Positions 32,770 through 44,300 of a stretch of DNA of 49,906 bases are shown here, piece by piece. Source of the DNA: [Mycoplasma] falconis (GTDB lineage: Bacteria; Bacillota_I; Bacilli_A; Mycoplasmatales; Metamycoplasmataceae); contig NZ_VFSS01000004.1 of assembly GCF_006385795.1 (NCBI RefSeq), positions 1 to 49,906 on the forward strand, written 5' to 3'. Each line of letters begins with the position of its first letter. Positions within the stretch are counted from its first letter, which is position 1. The notes under the pieces are model-generated. The model did not search any database and was not told the origin of the DNA. It worked only from the letters and a program-made list of their open reading frames with translations. Made by a program: the position numbers and the translations under genes.

Positions 32770-33240
32770 TTATCATCTAAAGTGAGCAAATGCTTTGTTA
32801 GATTCAGCCATTTTGTGGGTATCTTCACGTTTTTTGATTGCTCCACCCATTTTGTTTGAAGCATCAATAATTTCATGTGCTAACTTTTCTTCCATAGTTT
32901 TTTCGTTTCTTAATCTTGCATATTGAATTAATCATCTTAATGCTAAGGTTTGTTTTCTTTTAGCACTAACTTCACAAGGAACTTGGTAGTTTGATCCACC
33001 AACTCTTCTTGATCTAACTTCTAATTGAGGGCTAATGTTTTCTAAAGCAGTATTAAATACTTCGATTGCTTCTTTTCCGGTTTTTTCTTTAATAATATCA
33101 AAGGCATTGTATAAGATGTTTTCAGCGATAGATTTTTTACCGTCTAACATGATGGTGTTAACTAATTTAGTAATAATTTTTGAGTTAAAAACTGGATCTG
33201 CTAAGACATCTCTAACAGGTGCTTTATGTTTTCTTGACAT
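32770..33240 (-). CDS. rpsG: 30S ribosomal protein S7
   Basis: 156 residues, typical S7, which initiates assembly of the 30S head. [16 protein letters not shown] and the conserved [17 protein letters not shown] loop are diagnostic; the C-terminus NKAFAHFRW fits, using TGA for the last Trp. Lies between rpsL and fusA with short gaps. Confidence 0.97.
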
Positions 33241-33264
33241 ATAATTTCCTTTCTAACTTTTTAA

Positions 33265-33681
33265 TTAATTACTTTTTGGTTTTTTAGTACCGTAGATTGA
33301 ACGGCCTTGTTTTCTTCCATCAACACCAGCAGCATCTTGTGTACCTCTAACGATTGTATATCTAACTCCGGGTAAATCTTTAACTTTACCTCCACGAATT
33401 AAAACAACTGAGTGTTCTTGTAAGTTGTGTCCTTCACCTGGAATATAAGCAGTAACTTCTTGACCATTTGATAATCTAACACGGGCATATTTACGAATAG
33501 CTGAGTTAGGTTTTTTAGGGGTCATGGTTGCAACCCTAGTACATACACCACGTTTAAATGGAGCAGGAATTAGAGTTTCTTTTTTGTGTAAAGAGTTATA
33601 CATTTTACCTAAAGCAGGAGCTTTAGATTTTGTAGTTTTATCTTTACGGCCTTGTTTAACTAATTGTGCAACTGTAGGCAT
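33265..33681 (-). CDS. rpsL: 30S ribosomal protein S12
   Basis: 138 residues. The decoding-site protein. [32 protein letters not shown] and [20 protein letters not shown] are family hallmarks. The lysines in TPKKPNS are unaltered. First gene of the operon with rpsG and fusA; its promoter lies about 65 nt upstream. Confidence 0.97.
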   Translation of the reverse strand: MPTVAQLVKQGRKDKTTKSKAPALGKMYNSLHKKETLIPAPFKRGVCTRVATMTPKKPNSAIRKYARVRLSNGQEVTAYIPGEGHNLQEHSVVLIRGGKVKDLPGVRYTIVRGTQDAAGVDGRKQGRSIYGTKKPKSN

Positions 33682-33744
33682 TTCGTTTTCCTTTCTATAA
33701 ATTAAATATGTTTGGTATTTAGCTCTTAACTAAAATACTGTTAA

Positions 33745-33750
33745 ATTATA
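33745..33750 (-). promoter_or_regulatory. -10 box TATAAT of the rpsL operon
   Basis: TATAAT on the minus strand about 64 nt upstream of rpsL, giving a conventional 5' leader of about 55 nt. Confidence 0.55.
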
Positions 33751-33807
33751 CAACAACTGTGCCGGTGTTTCACGTTTTTTTAGATTTTTTTATTTAAGAA
33801 AATTAAA

Positions 33808-33830
33808 AAGATTTGCAAAACGCAAATCTT
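33808..33830 (-). terminator. Terminator of recO
   Basis: Perfect 9-bp stem AAGATTTGC/GCAAATCTT with a 5-nt loop, followed by a T-run on the minus strand. Confidence 0.8.
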
Positions 33831-33855
33831 ACTTAAATTAAGCTAATTTTAACTT

Positions 33856-34518
33856 TTAAATATATTGTCAAATAAAATTTAAAATTAAATCTAAAATTGT
33901 TTTAGCTTCTTCATTAGAAACCGCTAAATCATAATCGTCAAAACTTTTAGACAGATAATAAATTGATTTTAAAAAAGATAAATTAGGCTGCTTATTAGAA
34001 TGTTCTCTGCATAAAAAACCACCTTTATATAAGTTAAAATCAACAATATTATCGCGATTATTACATTCCACACAATGTTCAAGCTGAGGTAATAACCCCA
34101 TTACTTTTAAAACCTGAAAACATAAATAAGACATTGCTACAAAATTACGTTTTTCAAAATACGGTAAAACTTTTTCATAGCTACTTAAAATAACATCTAA
34201 ATTATTTAACCTTAAACTGTTAAATAATCTAATTAAAGTTTCATAAGTATTAGAAAGATAACTTTGATAATTAAACTCTTTAATTAAAGTAGCAGTTTTT
34301 AAAACTAAATTACTATTTATATCTTCTTTATAAAGCAGGGTTAAGTTAACAAGATTTAATAAATTTAAAGCAAAACGATTTTTAGATGAACTTTTTCTAA
34401 CCCCTTTGCAAAAATAATATTTAATGCCCTCATTAGTTAAGCAGGTAATAAGCTCATCATAATCGTAATAAGGTGTTTTTTTAAGAATAATTGCTTTTTT
34501 ATCTATTTCTTGCCACAT
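33856..34518 (-). CDS. recO: DNA repair protein RecO
   Basis: 220 residues. RecO helps load RecA with RecR. The N-terminal OB fold starts KKAIILKKTPYYDYDELI with GVRKSSSKN; the helical domain carries a zinc-ligand pattern CVEC near 142-145, then CREHS near 170. C-terminus ends with a TGA-Trp then QYI. The ATG sits 7 nt after a TATAAT. Divergent copies of RecO are hard to recognise, but the OB start and the Cys pattern support it. Confidence 0.85.
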
Positions 34519-34525
34519 AAGTTAA

Positions 34526-34531
34526 ATTATA
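34526..34531 (-). promoter_or_regulatory. -10 box TATAAT of recO
   Basis: TATAAT 7 nt before the recO ATG. The presumed -35 region lies inside the hinT terminator. Confidence 0.6.
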
Positions 34532-34533
34532 TA

Positions 34534-34559
34534 AAAAGTTCTCACCAAGGAGAACTTTT
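34534..34559 (-). terminator. Terminator of the P80-P60-hinT operon
   Basis: 10-bp stem AAAAGTTCTC/GAGAACTTTT with an ACCAAG loop, immediately after the hinT stop. Confidence 0.8.
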
Positions 34560-34561
34560 GT

Positions 34562-34888
34562 TTAGTCTTCATAATAAGGAATAATGTGAATGTGGGTTCT
34601 AAAAATAACTTGTCCAGCTGTTTCACCATTATTAATAGTTAATTTAAAACCTTTAGCATTTAATTTTTCTACTTGTTCGATTGCTAAATTTTTAGCTAGA
34701 ACAATTAAATAAGTTAAATCTTCATCTTCAATATCAAATAAGTTTTCGCTGTAATTTTTAGGAATTACTAAAAAGTGCCCTTTATTAACTGGATGAATAT
34801 CGACAATAGCGATGGCTTTATCGTCTTCATAAATAATAGTTGAGGGTATTTCACGATCAATAATTCTTTGAAATATATCTTTTTCCAT
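34562..34888 (-). CDS. hinT: HIT-family protein HinT
   Basis: 108 residues, a purine-nucleotide-binding HIT hydrolase. IIDREIPSTIIYEDDKAIAIVDIHP and LVIPK fit the family. The catalytic motif, normally H-x-H-x-H-x-x, reads FRTHIHIIP: His99 and His101 are kept but the first His is Arg97. The ATG is 1 nt from the P60 stop (TAA-T-ATG), so translation is coupled. In Mycoplasma hominis HinT binds the membrane proteins P60 and P80 encoded beside it; the same order here supports this. Confidence 0.92.
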   Translation of the reverse strand: MEKDIFQRIIDREIPSTIIYEDDKAIAIVDIHPVNKGHFLVIPKNYSENLFDIEDEDLTYLIVLAKNLAIEQVEKLNAKGFKLTINNGETAGQVIFRTHIHIIPYYED

Positions 34889-34889
34889 A

Positions 34890-36674
34890 TTATATTAATC
34901 CTATTGTTTTTAGATAATCTTCAACAGAAGAGTTGACATTTTCAAATTTAAAACCTAATTCTTTAAAGTAATTTTGTGCCGTTCTAAATAAACTATCTTT
35001 ATCTTTAATAATTAAATTATTAGCTAAAACTAGCAATGCTTTTTCTTCTTCTCAAGGGGTGTTTTTCATCGATAATACATCTTTTGAAGTTTTAGTTTTA
35101 TCGGCCGCTTCAAAATCAACAGTTTGATATAAAGGAGCTAATTTAATAACGTATTTAGCTTCGATTTGATTGTTTTTAACCATATCAACACTAGTTGGAT
35201 ATTTTGATAAATTATATTTATTTTGAGTAGCTGAAAATTCTTTAGTTTCAGGATTATAAGTTAATTTAGCTTCAAATTCGTATTTAATATTTTTATTTTC
35301 AAACTGAGCAACAGTTAAAACCATCGGAACAGTTAAAATATTGTTATTAAAAGTAATTAAGCCTTCTTGTTTAAAGACTAAATCATAATTTTGACTATCT
35401 AAATTAACATTATTTTTTACAAATTGAGTTGAATTTTCTCCATCTCTTATTAAACCTTCAAAATCTACGTCATTTGCATCAAAAGTAACTTTTTCTTCGG
35501 TTGATTCATTTGCTACTTTTTGTTTTAATGAAGCGGTTGCTTTAATTAAAGGCAAGTTAATTTCTTTGGCTAATAAATTAGCGAATTTAAAAGCGTCTTG
35601 TGAATAAACCATTTTAGTATTTGGATCTACAAAACCGAAAACATTATTTTTATTACTTTTAATTCCGTAAATACTTCCTAGTAGTTGTCCTGAGGTTGCT
35701 GAATTGTCTGATAAGCCTTGGTATGCACTAAGGTTAGCAACAATACTAAATTCAGAAGCAGAAGATTGATTAGGTAAAGTTAAAGAAACTGTCCCTTCAC
35801 TTAACCCTGTTGGTATAACTTGATTTGGGTATTTAGCAGGTGAATTTAAATCATATTGTGGTTTTGATGATGGATTATATTGAGCTAAATCATTAAATTC
35901 CTTAAAACTTGAAATTGAAGCCTGAGCTCATCTTATATTCATATCTCTACTATCGTTAAAGCTTCAAGAAACAACTTGAGGTTTTTCAACTAAATACTTA
36001 GTTAAATAAACTAATTTATCTTTTAAGTTTAAAGCTTCATAGAAATCTTTTTGTGCCGCAGGAGTATCTTTTTCTTTCATTTTATCTGCTTGAGATAATA
36101 AATATTTATCTTCACCGTTTTCATTAACGCTTAGGTTGTAATATTCGTCACGGTTTTTTAATAAATATAATCTTGAAAGAATTAATTTTTCAATATCTAA
36201 TCTAACATCAGAAGTTATCTTAGAAGAATTATTTAGTAAAAATTTAAATTCTTCTTCAGTTGGAATTGCAAAAGGTGTTGGATTATAATCAGCTGTATTT
36301 ACATTTGCTTTAATAAAATCTGATTTTAAGTTTGAGAAATATTGTGGATTATCTTTAATTTTATTAGCTGCATAATATTGAAAGATTTCACTAGCATCTT
36401 TTGCTAAATCACTATTAACATTTAATAAATCTAAAATAGGGTCTTTACTATCAGCTTTTATCGCATTAGCTTCTAAATCATCTTTATAAAAAGATTCTAA
36501 ATAAGTATTGGCAATAAAAGTAACAATTTTATTTTTCGAAAGTTGTTCAGCAATAACTTTGGCTTGATAACCAGGGTTTTCTCCGTCTTGTGGTTTATAA
36601 CAAGAAACAGTAATGGCTGGTGTAGCTACTAAAATTGGAGTTGCTGTTAATAAAAATTTATTAATCTTTTTCAT
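34890..36674 (-). CDS. HinT-interacting complex lipoprotein P60-like
   Basis: 594 residues, two TGA-Trp codons in the middle. The signal MKKINKFLLTATP ends in a lipobox ITVSC, giving lipidated Cys25. The rest is a long Asn/Lys/Ser-rich outside domain with no recognisable enzyme motif. Ribosome-binding site AAAGGGG. It lies between P80 (14 bp gap) and hinT (1 nt gap). Identification rests on size, lipobox and the P80-P60-HinT order known from M. hominis. Confidence 0.8.
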
Positions 36675-36687
36675 GTTTACCCCTTTC

Positions 36688-38892
36688 TTAGTTTGATTTT
36701 AATTTTTTAGATAAATTACTGTTAATAAAATCGTTAATAGTTTTGAATAAGTAATCAATAGGTTTTTGATTTGTATGAGGAGCTAATTCTCATTTATATT
36801 GATTGTCAGCTTCTAAAGTTGCTTTTCAGTCTGCATAAATACCAGAATTAAATTCGTTTTTAACAAATGATTCAATTTGTTTCGCCTTGTTATTAATTAA
36901 GGAACTATTGTCGGCTTGTTTAACTAATTTTTCATACTCAATAGCTTTTTCAATGTCCTCTTGAGTAAATTTACGTTCTTCATTAGTTTCTTGTTGAATA
37001 AATGATTGTTCTTTAATATAGTTAATAAATTCGTCTTGGCTTAATAAATCAGCTACTTGGAAATCCTTAGTTAAAATTTCATTAAAAATATTATTTAGAT
37101 TTAAAACTTCTTTTTTAAATGCTCCGTTGTAATTTGATTTTGATTGAATTGTTAAATCATGAATGATTAATGAATTAACCTTGTTTACATCTGATAGGTA
37201 GTAAACGTTTTGCAATAAAATACCATCAGAAGTTACTCTTAAATAGTTATCTTTAACTTTAATAATTGAAGAAATTTTATTGTCAGGATTATTGGTTGAA
37301 AATACTGTTTGATAAACTTTGCTAATTGCTTTATTAAAATCTGAATCAATCATACTGTTAATTGTATTTTTAATTGTGTCATTTAAAGTAGCTATATTAT
37401 TGCTATTTAAATCAGTTTTATTAAGCTCTTTTGAATTAGTGCTATCTAATGCATTTTTTAAATCTTTGTAAGTTTGTGAATTTTCGCCGGCTGAATTTTT
37501 GATTATTTCTAGTAATGATTTATTCAATTCTTCTTTTAAATTTGTAAATAATTCGTTTTGTTCGTTATATTTATAAATTCCAGTAGTTTCAGTTGCATCA
37601 CCTAATAAAATAGAAATTAATGGAATATATTCTTTGGCTTCCTTACCTTGTAATTGGCTAAATATATTTTGAAAACCGATTGAACCATATTGATCAGCTG
37701 CAGATTTATCAGAAGAAACAAATTCCAATAATTTTGCATCATTGTTTGCTTTAATTAAAGCTTTATTTCATTCTTCTTGTTTTGTTTCGTCAACAATAAT
37801 TAATGGGCTGATACCACTAAATGTCGCAATTTTATCTATACCTTGTGCTACTTCGACTTTGTTTTTATCTTCTAATACAAAAGCGTTATATGATAAAAGT
37901 TTAATAACTTCATCTTTACTTACAGATCATGGCGTAACAACATCATCTTTATTAGGTTTAGAAGCTAATTTAAAGTCAGAAATAATTGCTTGTTTTCTTT
38001 CGATTCATGGAGTTATAAATCTTGAAGCTTCTTTTTGGTCGGCTACAAATGATTTAGTAACAAACATCGGAATAGCTAATTGGTCTTTATTTTCAGTTAA
38101 TAATTCTTCACTATTTTCTAGTGGTAAAACGTAATTAACATTTTCTTTGGCAAAAGATAAAGTAATAGTTTCACCTTGTTTAGCCACTTCTATTTTTTCG
38201 CCATTATAAGTGTAGTAAATATCTCTGTTAGCTATAATTCCATTTTTAAGTTCGCTGTAAGTTCAGTCTTTATTAACCTCAGTTTGATATCTTCTATAAG
38301 CATTAGATTCCATTTGCTTAGTAGTTAAATATTCAATGGCTTCTTCTTTTGATTTAGCATTACCATATTGACTAGAAGCTAATTCTTCTTTAAATTTTTC
38401 ATCTCATTTTTTTTCTAAGCCGTAGTCTTCCTGAATTTTCTTTTCTAAATCATTAATTTTTTTTGTATTTTCAGACTTAATTTTGTCAATGCTATCTAAG
38501 GCAAATGATCTACGTTTGTTTTCAGCTTTATCAGCATTATAAACAGCTTCATATCATAAAGAACCTTTGTATTCTTGCTCGTATAAGTATTTTGTTAAAA
38601 ATTTCTCTACTTGAGAAGCAATATATTTAGGTCCATTTAATTCATTATGGTTTTTGTCTAAGTCACCGTAATTTAAATTGTAATTTTTACCATTAGGCGT
38701 AACAATACTAATAATTGCATCATCATTAGTTAAAACCGGTGTAGGTTGTGGTAGTTTTTTTTGAGCTTGAACAATCGGAATTGCAATACCTGCGGAAACA
38801 GCAGCAGTAATAGCTGTACCTCAAAAGGCACCTCATAAGATTCTTTTTCTTTTAGCTTTTTGTTCAGTAGTTCTGATTTTTTTATCTGACAT
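36688..38892 (-). CDS. HinT-interacting membrane protein P80-like
   Basis: 734 residues. A lysine/arginine-rich cytoplasmic start (residues 1-19) precedes one membrane helix at about 20-43, then a long outside domain with many TGA-Trp codons. A PNGKNYNLNYGDLDK segment near 68-82 resembles the start of a PrsA/SurA-type chaperone region, and long Lys/Glu-rich helices follow (about 120-200, coiled-coil-like). No lipobox. It heads the operon with P60 and hinT, with an AAAGG ribosome-binding site. Called P80 by gene order and topology. Confidence 0.78.
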
Positions 38893-38915
38893 TTTTCAAC
38901 CTTTCTATCGAATAA

Positions 38916-38921
38916 ATTATA
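38916..38921 (-). promoter_or_regulatory. -10 box TATAAT of the P80-P60-hinT operon
   Basis: TATAAT on the minus strand about 23 nt upstream of the P80 ATG, leaving room for a short leader with its AAAGG ribosome-binding site. Confidence 0.5.
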
Positions 38922-39110
38922 TTAATTTTATCATTTTTAAATTAAGTTAATATATTAAATATATTAAGCATAAGAATTAAAAGCGAAAATATAACAATTT
39001 AAAAACAAAAAAATATTAAAAAATAACTTAATTTAAAAAGAAAACCAAATTTTGACCTAATTAAAGCAAACATTAAATTTACATATAACTATTAAATTTC
39101 AGTTTAAGGT

Positions 39111-39116
39111 TATAAT
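39111..39116 (+). promoter_or_regulatory. -10 box TATAAT of the LicD-like gene
   Basis: TATAAT 7 nt before the ATG at 39124, without a Shine-Dalgarno sequence. Confidence 0.6.
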
Positions 39117-39123
39117 ATTCATT

Positions 39124-39933
39124 ATGAATATTATTTTTGATAATAAAAACCGTATTTTAAAAGAACTAATCAACATTTGTAAAGAAAATAATTTGTGATA
39201 TAGTGCTGATAATCAAACTCTTTTACAAGCTTATAGCAATAAAAATAACGAAGAAATTTTTGACCATCACGATATTATGATGACTTATGACAGCTATAAA
39301 CAATTAAAAAAAATAGTTCCAAACCGTTTAATAGACGGAATTTCTAATTCTGAATATTATGGTATTCAAGCTAAATTTGTGGACAATTATTTAGAAGTTC
39401 ATAATTCACAGCCTTTTGTAAACATTAATTTTGTAATTTCAACTAATTTAAAAAATCTTAAACAATACACTAAATTAAAAACTAGAAACAAAAGTAAAAT
39501 AAATTACTTTGCCCAAATGAATTTATCAACTTTAAGTCCTTATAAAACAAAAATTAGATTTGCTAAACTTTTTAAAAAATTTGTTTCAAATTTAAACTAT
39601 AAAGATGTTTTTAATTTATTAAATACGCAAAAATATGAAGGTTATATTATTACTTCCAAATATATAAAAAGTAACGTCGCCGATAAATGATTAAGCAATT
39701 TCAATTTTGAAACTGAAACTTTAAAAATTGAAGATAATATTGAAATTCAATGTATTGTTGAGGCTGATAAATATTTAAATAATTTATATGGAAATAATTA
39801 TCAAAATAAAGAATTTGAATTATCTAATCAAATTTATATTTCTCCGGTAGATATTATTAATCACGAATCAAAAGACATTGAAGAAGTATTAGAACAAGCA
39901 AATAATGATAATGATGTATTTTGTTCAAAATAA
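39124..39933 (+). CDS. LicD-like protein with a degenerate active site
   Basis: 269 residues, two TGA-Trp codons. The N-terminal 60 residues follow the LicD (phosphocholine/nucleotidyl transferase) pattern: ICKENNLWYS, then a TLLQAY segment corresponding to the family GTLLGAvRH, then FDHHDIMMTYDSYKQL corresponding to WDDDiDixMxxxDY. The glycine and most of the catalytic Asp residues are missing (Asp47 and Asp50 remain). The C-terminal part is not recognised and ends in an acidic Asn/Glu tail. No signal or membrane segment. Monocistronic. If LicD-derived, it may have lost or changed activity. Confidence 0.6.
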
Positions 39934-39958
39934 AAATGTGGAATTGAATCCACATTTT
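39933..39958. terminator. Bidirectional terminator
   Basis: Perfect 10-bp stem AAAATGTGGA/TCCACATTTT with a 6-nt loop, between convergent genes. Confidence 0.85.
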
Positions 39959-39959
39959 A

Positions 39960-40322
39960 TTATTTAGATTTTTGAGATGTAGCAGTTTTTGATTTGTTAA
40001 CTTTTTTAATAGTATAACCTTTTAATCTTAGAACATAGATAACAGTAAATACAGCAGTTAAAGCAAATACTAAAATTAAGAAAATAATTGAACATGCTAA
40101 TAAAGCAATTCCAGAAGCAGTATCTGCTCCGGTGTTTATACTTGCTAATCAAATCATAAAAATGGTTATGCCTGCTAGAAAACCAAATAAAATTAAAGCT
40201 GGTAAAATAAAGTGTTTATTTAAGTTCTTTTTAAATAAAGTAATAGCTACAAATCAGTTGTAAATCATCGCTAGGAAACCTAGTACAAAAAATGAAATAA
40301 TTAAGCCTAATACTGAGTTCAT
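39960..40322 (-). CDS. Small four-helix membrane protein, unknown
   Basis: 120 residues, two TGA-Trp codons. Membrane segments at about 5-28, 38-62 and 70-98, then a basic Ser/Lys-rich tail (YTIKKVNKSK). An AAAGGAG ribosome-binding site precedes the ATG. It ends at the bidirectional terminator and is downstream of, but separated by a terminator from, the ABC exporter genes. No family recognised. Confidence 0.72.
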
Positions 40323-40388
40323 TTATTGCTCCTTTTATATTTAATATGTAAATTATACTAAAAATTACAACCCTAATTTAAATTGATA

Positions 40389-40414
40389 AAAATTGCAGAT
40401 TTCTCTGCAATTTT
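40389..40414 (-). terminator. Terminator of the ABC exporter operon
   Basis: Perfect 11-bp stem AAAATTGCAGA/TCTGCAATTTT with a TTTC loop, just after the ATPase gene. Confidence 0.85.
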
Positions 40415-40419
40415 ATCTT

Positions 40420-41367
40420 CTAATTTTGTTCTTTTGTTTTAACTGGATCAATTAATCATTTACGTTTTTGTTCTTTAATTTCTTTTATATGACCTAGTTC
40501 TAAATAAATAACTTTATCTGCAACTTCGGCAACATCTGGATCGTGAGAAACAATGATAACAGTAGTTCCATAATCACGGTTAATAGTTTGTAAAATTTTT
40601 AAAACAATATAACCGGTTTTTTCATCAAGAGCTCCAGTTGGTTCATCGGCAACAATGATTTCTGAGTTTTTAGCAATTGCTCTTAAAATAGAAACCCGTT
40701 GTTGTTGACCCCCTGACATTTGTGAAGGATATTTATACATACATTCTTCTAAATCAAAATCTTTAAATAATTGTTTGATATTTAAATGTTTAGATTTGTC
40801 AGTTTGTAAATAAGCTCCCGTTTCCACATTATCATAACTGTTTAAATTTTGCAATAAGTTATAGTTTTGAAAAATAAATGAAATATTTTCTCTTCTAAAT
40901 CAAGTTTGTTTATTGTCAGTTAAATAAGGTAAAGAAATATCGTTAACAATAACATCACCTTCAGTCGGACGGTCTAAACCACTAATAATATTTAGTAAAG
41001 TAGATTTACCTGAACCCGATTTACCATATAAAATGGCAATTTCACCTTTTTTAATACTAAAGTTAATGCCTTTTAAAACTTCAGTAACCACATTACCTGA
41101 TAAATAAGATTTTTTAAGATCGCGAACTTCAACGATATTGCCATCGCTATTTTTTTCGTTGATCTTAGCATCTTTTTTTCTTGGTTTATTATTAGCTAAT
41201 TTAATTTTCTTTAAAGTGGCGTTATCTAAAACTTTTGTTGCGATATCTTCATCTTTAACTTCAATTGGAGCTTTTAATTTATTAATTTCTATTAAATTAA
41301 TATCTTCAATTGTTTTTTCATCAGCTAAATTTTTATTAGCTTTTTGATTTTTTCTTGGTCTAGCCAT
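40420..41367 (-). CDS. ABC transporter ATPase of the LolD/MacB type
   Basis: 315 residues. A charged N-terminal extension (about 1-76) precedes the ATPase. Walker A GKSGSGKST is at 115-123, the Q loop is IFQNYNLL, the signature MSGGQQQRVSILRAI follows, then Walker B IIVADEPTGALD and the H loop VSHD. The DEPTGALD and FQNYNLL forms are typical of the MacB/LolD family that pairs with FtsX-fold permeases. The ATG overlaps the permease stop by 1 nt (TAATG), so translation is coupled and the two form one exporter. Confidence 0.95.
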
Positions 41368-44300
41368 TATTTTCCTTTCAGAGCATCAACAGCTTTAACT
41401 TTATTTAAACTATTTCAAGTAGCAATTGATGTTAATGTAAATACAGTTAAACAAATAACCATTGATAATAAAACATTTGAAATGTAAAGAATTAAAGGTA
41501 ATGATATTTGACTTGTCGCCATCATAAAGGCATTAAATATTGCGATAATGGAAATCGTTACTGGAATCATTAATAAACAAGCCATGATGATTGCTGGTAC
41601 AAAGTTAAAGAAGAATAAAAAGATTTTTTCTTTGTTAGTATAACCTAAAACAGAGAATGTTGCTATTGATCTTTGATTTGAAGCAATCATTATATTAGTA
41701 ATTACAACTAAGATAATAATACAGATTAGAAGCGAAATTAAGATAAAGGCTACAAGAATAGTATTAACAGTTTTTGAAATACCTTCAATAAATCCTACTT
41801 CGATGTCTTTACTATTAACATCAAATGAAGCTCCATACATAATATTTTTACCGTATATTGAACCGCTTTGAGTTCCGTAGAATTTAGTTAAAACTTCTCT
41901 TGTAATATTTTTGTATTTTTCATTAGATGAAGCTAAACTTCTTATTTCTTCTAATTGTAAGTCGTTGACATTTAGTAATTTTTTAAGTGTTTCTTTGTAA
42001 TCTAATTTTGCCTCAGGGTGAGCTTCATTATAAGCATCAATATTATGTTCGTAAACTGAAATGAAGTTTACAGTCGGATCAGAAATAAATATACGTTTAA
42101 AGAAAGCTCATAAACTTTCTTCACTAGCAGAAGCCACATCAAATGAAGAAGCAGCTCCTCAAAAACCGGTTGAAGAATAAGTGGTTAAAGTATCAATAGT
42201 TTGAACTGGAGTTTTATCAATAGATAGAACACCATTAAATGCGTCGTATTTACGGTTAAATTGTTTAGTTAATAATTCAACTTTATCAGGATTAGCATAA
42301 ATAGCATTTTTAAGTTCATATTTTCTTGATTTTCTTAAACGATTAGCTAACGTATCAAAGCCTAAAATATGATCTAAAATGTCTTTCCTTGTTACTAATT
42401 CAGTATTAATATAAGTTTCAGAAATACCAATTACTTTAAATTCATATTTTAATTTTGGTGCTTTTTGCATTAAAGCTTGATAAGCGAAACGATCAACATG
42501 ATTTGTAATATCAACACTAAAAGTTGAGCCAACTTTTCAATGATATTTACGTGCTGCTACATCGTTAACAACGATAGGAATAGCTTCTTCACTATCAAAT
42601 TTATAATCATAATTATCTAGTAATTTTGAAAGATCTTGATTTTTATTATCGTGTAATCTTACTAATTGACTATCACTGTAATATCCATAAATTCTAATAT
42701 CTTTATTATTTAAAAGACCTTGAGCATAAGTATATTTTTCATTAGTTGCATCATTTCAAAATACTCCACCGAATGAAACGTAATAATCGTTTAAACTAAT
42801 TCTTTGATAAGCATTAATTAAAAATTGACGATATTCATTTCTTGCCTTAGCGGTTGTAACTCTAATTGGATACATGTAATCGTTCATTTCTGGATTTCAT
42901 TCGACATACATAAATGTATCTTCATAACCAGCGTGGTTTTTACCTGAAAAGATAAAGTAACTTGTTCTATTACTGTAATCTTCTGGTAAACCGTTTAAAT
43001 GATCGTTAATATATTTATCTAAATCACGAACGGCAATAATTCTTTGATATTCGTAATATGAATTAATTTCAGGATTTAAAAACTCTTTGCCTTCCTTTAA
43101 TTTTTTAATATCAATTAATTGTTGAGATCCTTCCATCGCTTTTGAAACTCTTTTAAAGATTTGAGTTACCCTTGCTTTTTGGGTTTCGGGCATATTAGCA
43201 TAAGTAATATCTCATGGAGATAATTCTACCGATAAGTCCATCAATAAATCTAATGAAGATTTAGTAATAACAGTTGGATCAAATGGTTTTTGAATAACGT
43301 CAGTATTAAATGAACTACCCGGACGCATAAAGTTTGGATTATTATAATCTAATTGGCTTCCGTTAGAAGAAGCATTACCTGCTAAATCGTTAGGCACATA
43401 TAAATAATTATTTAAATCATTTTTATTATAAGTAATGTACGGTCCACCTTCGGTTGTCGGTGTTTCTAAATCTAATTTAAAGTTATATAAACGATCTTTA
43501 TAAGTTTTGGTTATCGCTTTATTAAAGACGTTATTTGAAGATAAGAAGAACATTGAAATTAAAGAAGTGGTTGAAAAGGCTAAAAATAATGAAAACATTT
43601 TTCAGAAATTGTTTAAAGCCATAGAAGCAATAAATCTTGCTTTAACTGGTAATCTTCTAAACATTAATGAAAATCTTCTTGCTACGTTTCCAACACTAAC
43701 TTCGGTTAAACCACTCATTAATTCGGTTGGTTTTCTTCTTACAGAAATTAAAGTGATAATAAAGATTAATAATGAAACAAAGATTAAAGGTACTAATATT
43801 GTCATTATTAATGCTAGCGGATTAAATGGTATGATATTCCGTTCCAGCGTTCAATAAGAAGCTAAGATGCTCATTGCTGGTCCTTGTAAGGCAAAACCAA
43901 TAATATAACCTACAATAGCACCTACGATTGCCGGAATTCAGCCAAAAACACAAAATGATAAAGCAATTTCTTTTGATTTATAACCTTGTGCTCTTAAAAT
44001 ACCAATAACTTTATTTCTAGCTTCAATATATCTTCTAATAATGAAGTAAACAATAAATGAAACTAAAAAGGTTAAAACAGTTATTAAATAAATCGTTGCA
44101 TTTTTAATAGTTGAAACAATTTGTCTAATAGTTACAACTCTAATGTATCTTTCTGGGTTTAAAGGATCTTGCTCATTAGCATAAAATACTTTTTTAGCTG
44201 ATGAAGGGGCAACAGCGTCAATAATCTTATTAAATTTAGCAACTAATTCTTCTTTTGTTTTACCTTTAATTTCTTTTCCCTTTGCATCTACTGGAGCCTT

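Larger units (their letters stand above)
38893..39123. other. Divergent intergenic region between P80 and the LicD-like gene
   Basis: 231 bp, very AT-rich, with no ORF of note. It holds the minus-strand -10 of the P80 operon (38916-38921) and the plus-strand -10 of the LicD-like gene (39111-39116). Nothing else is recognised. Confidence 0.5.
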
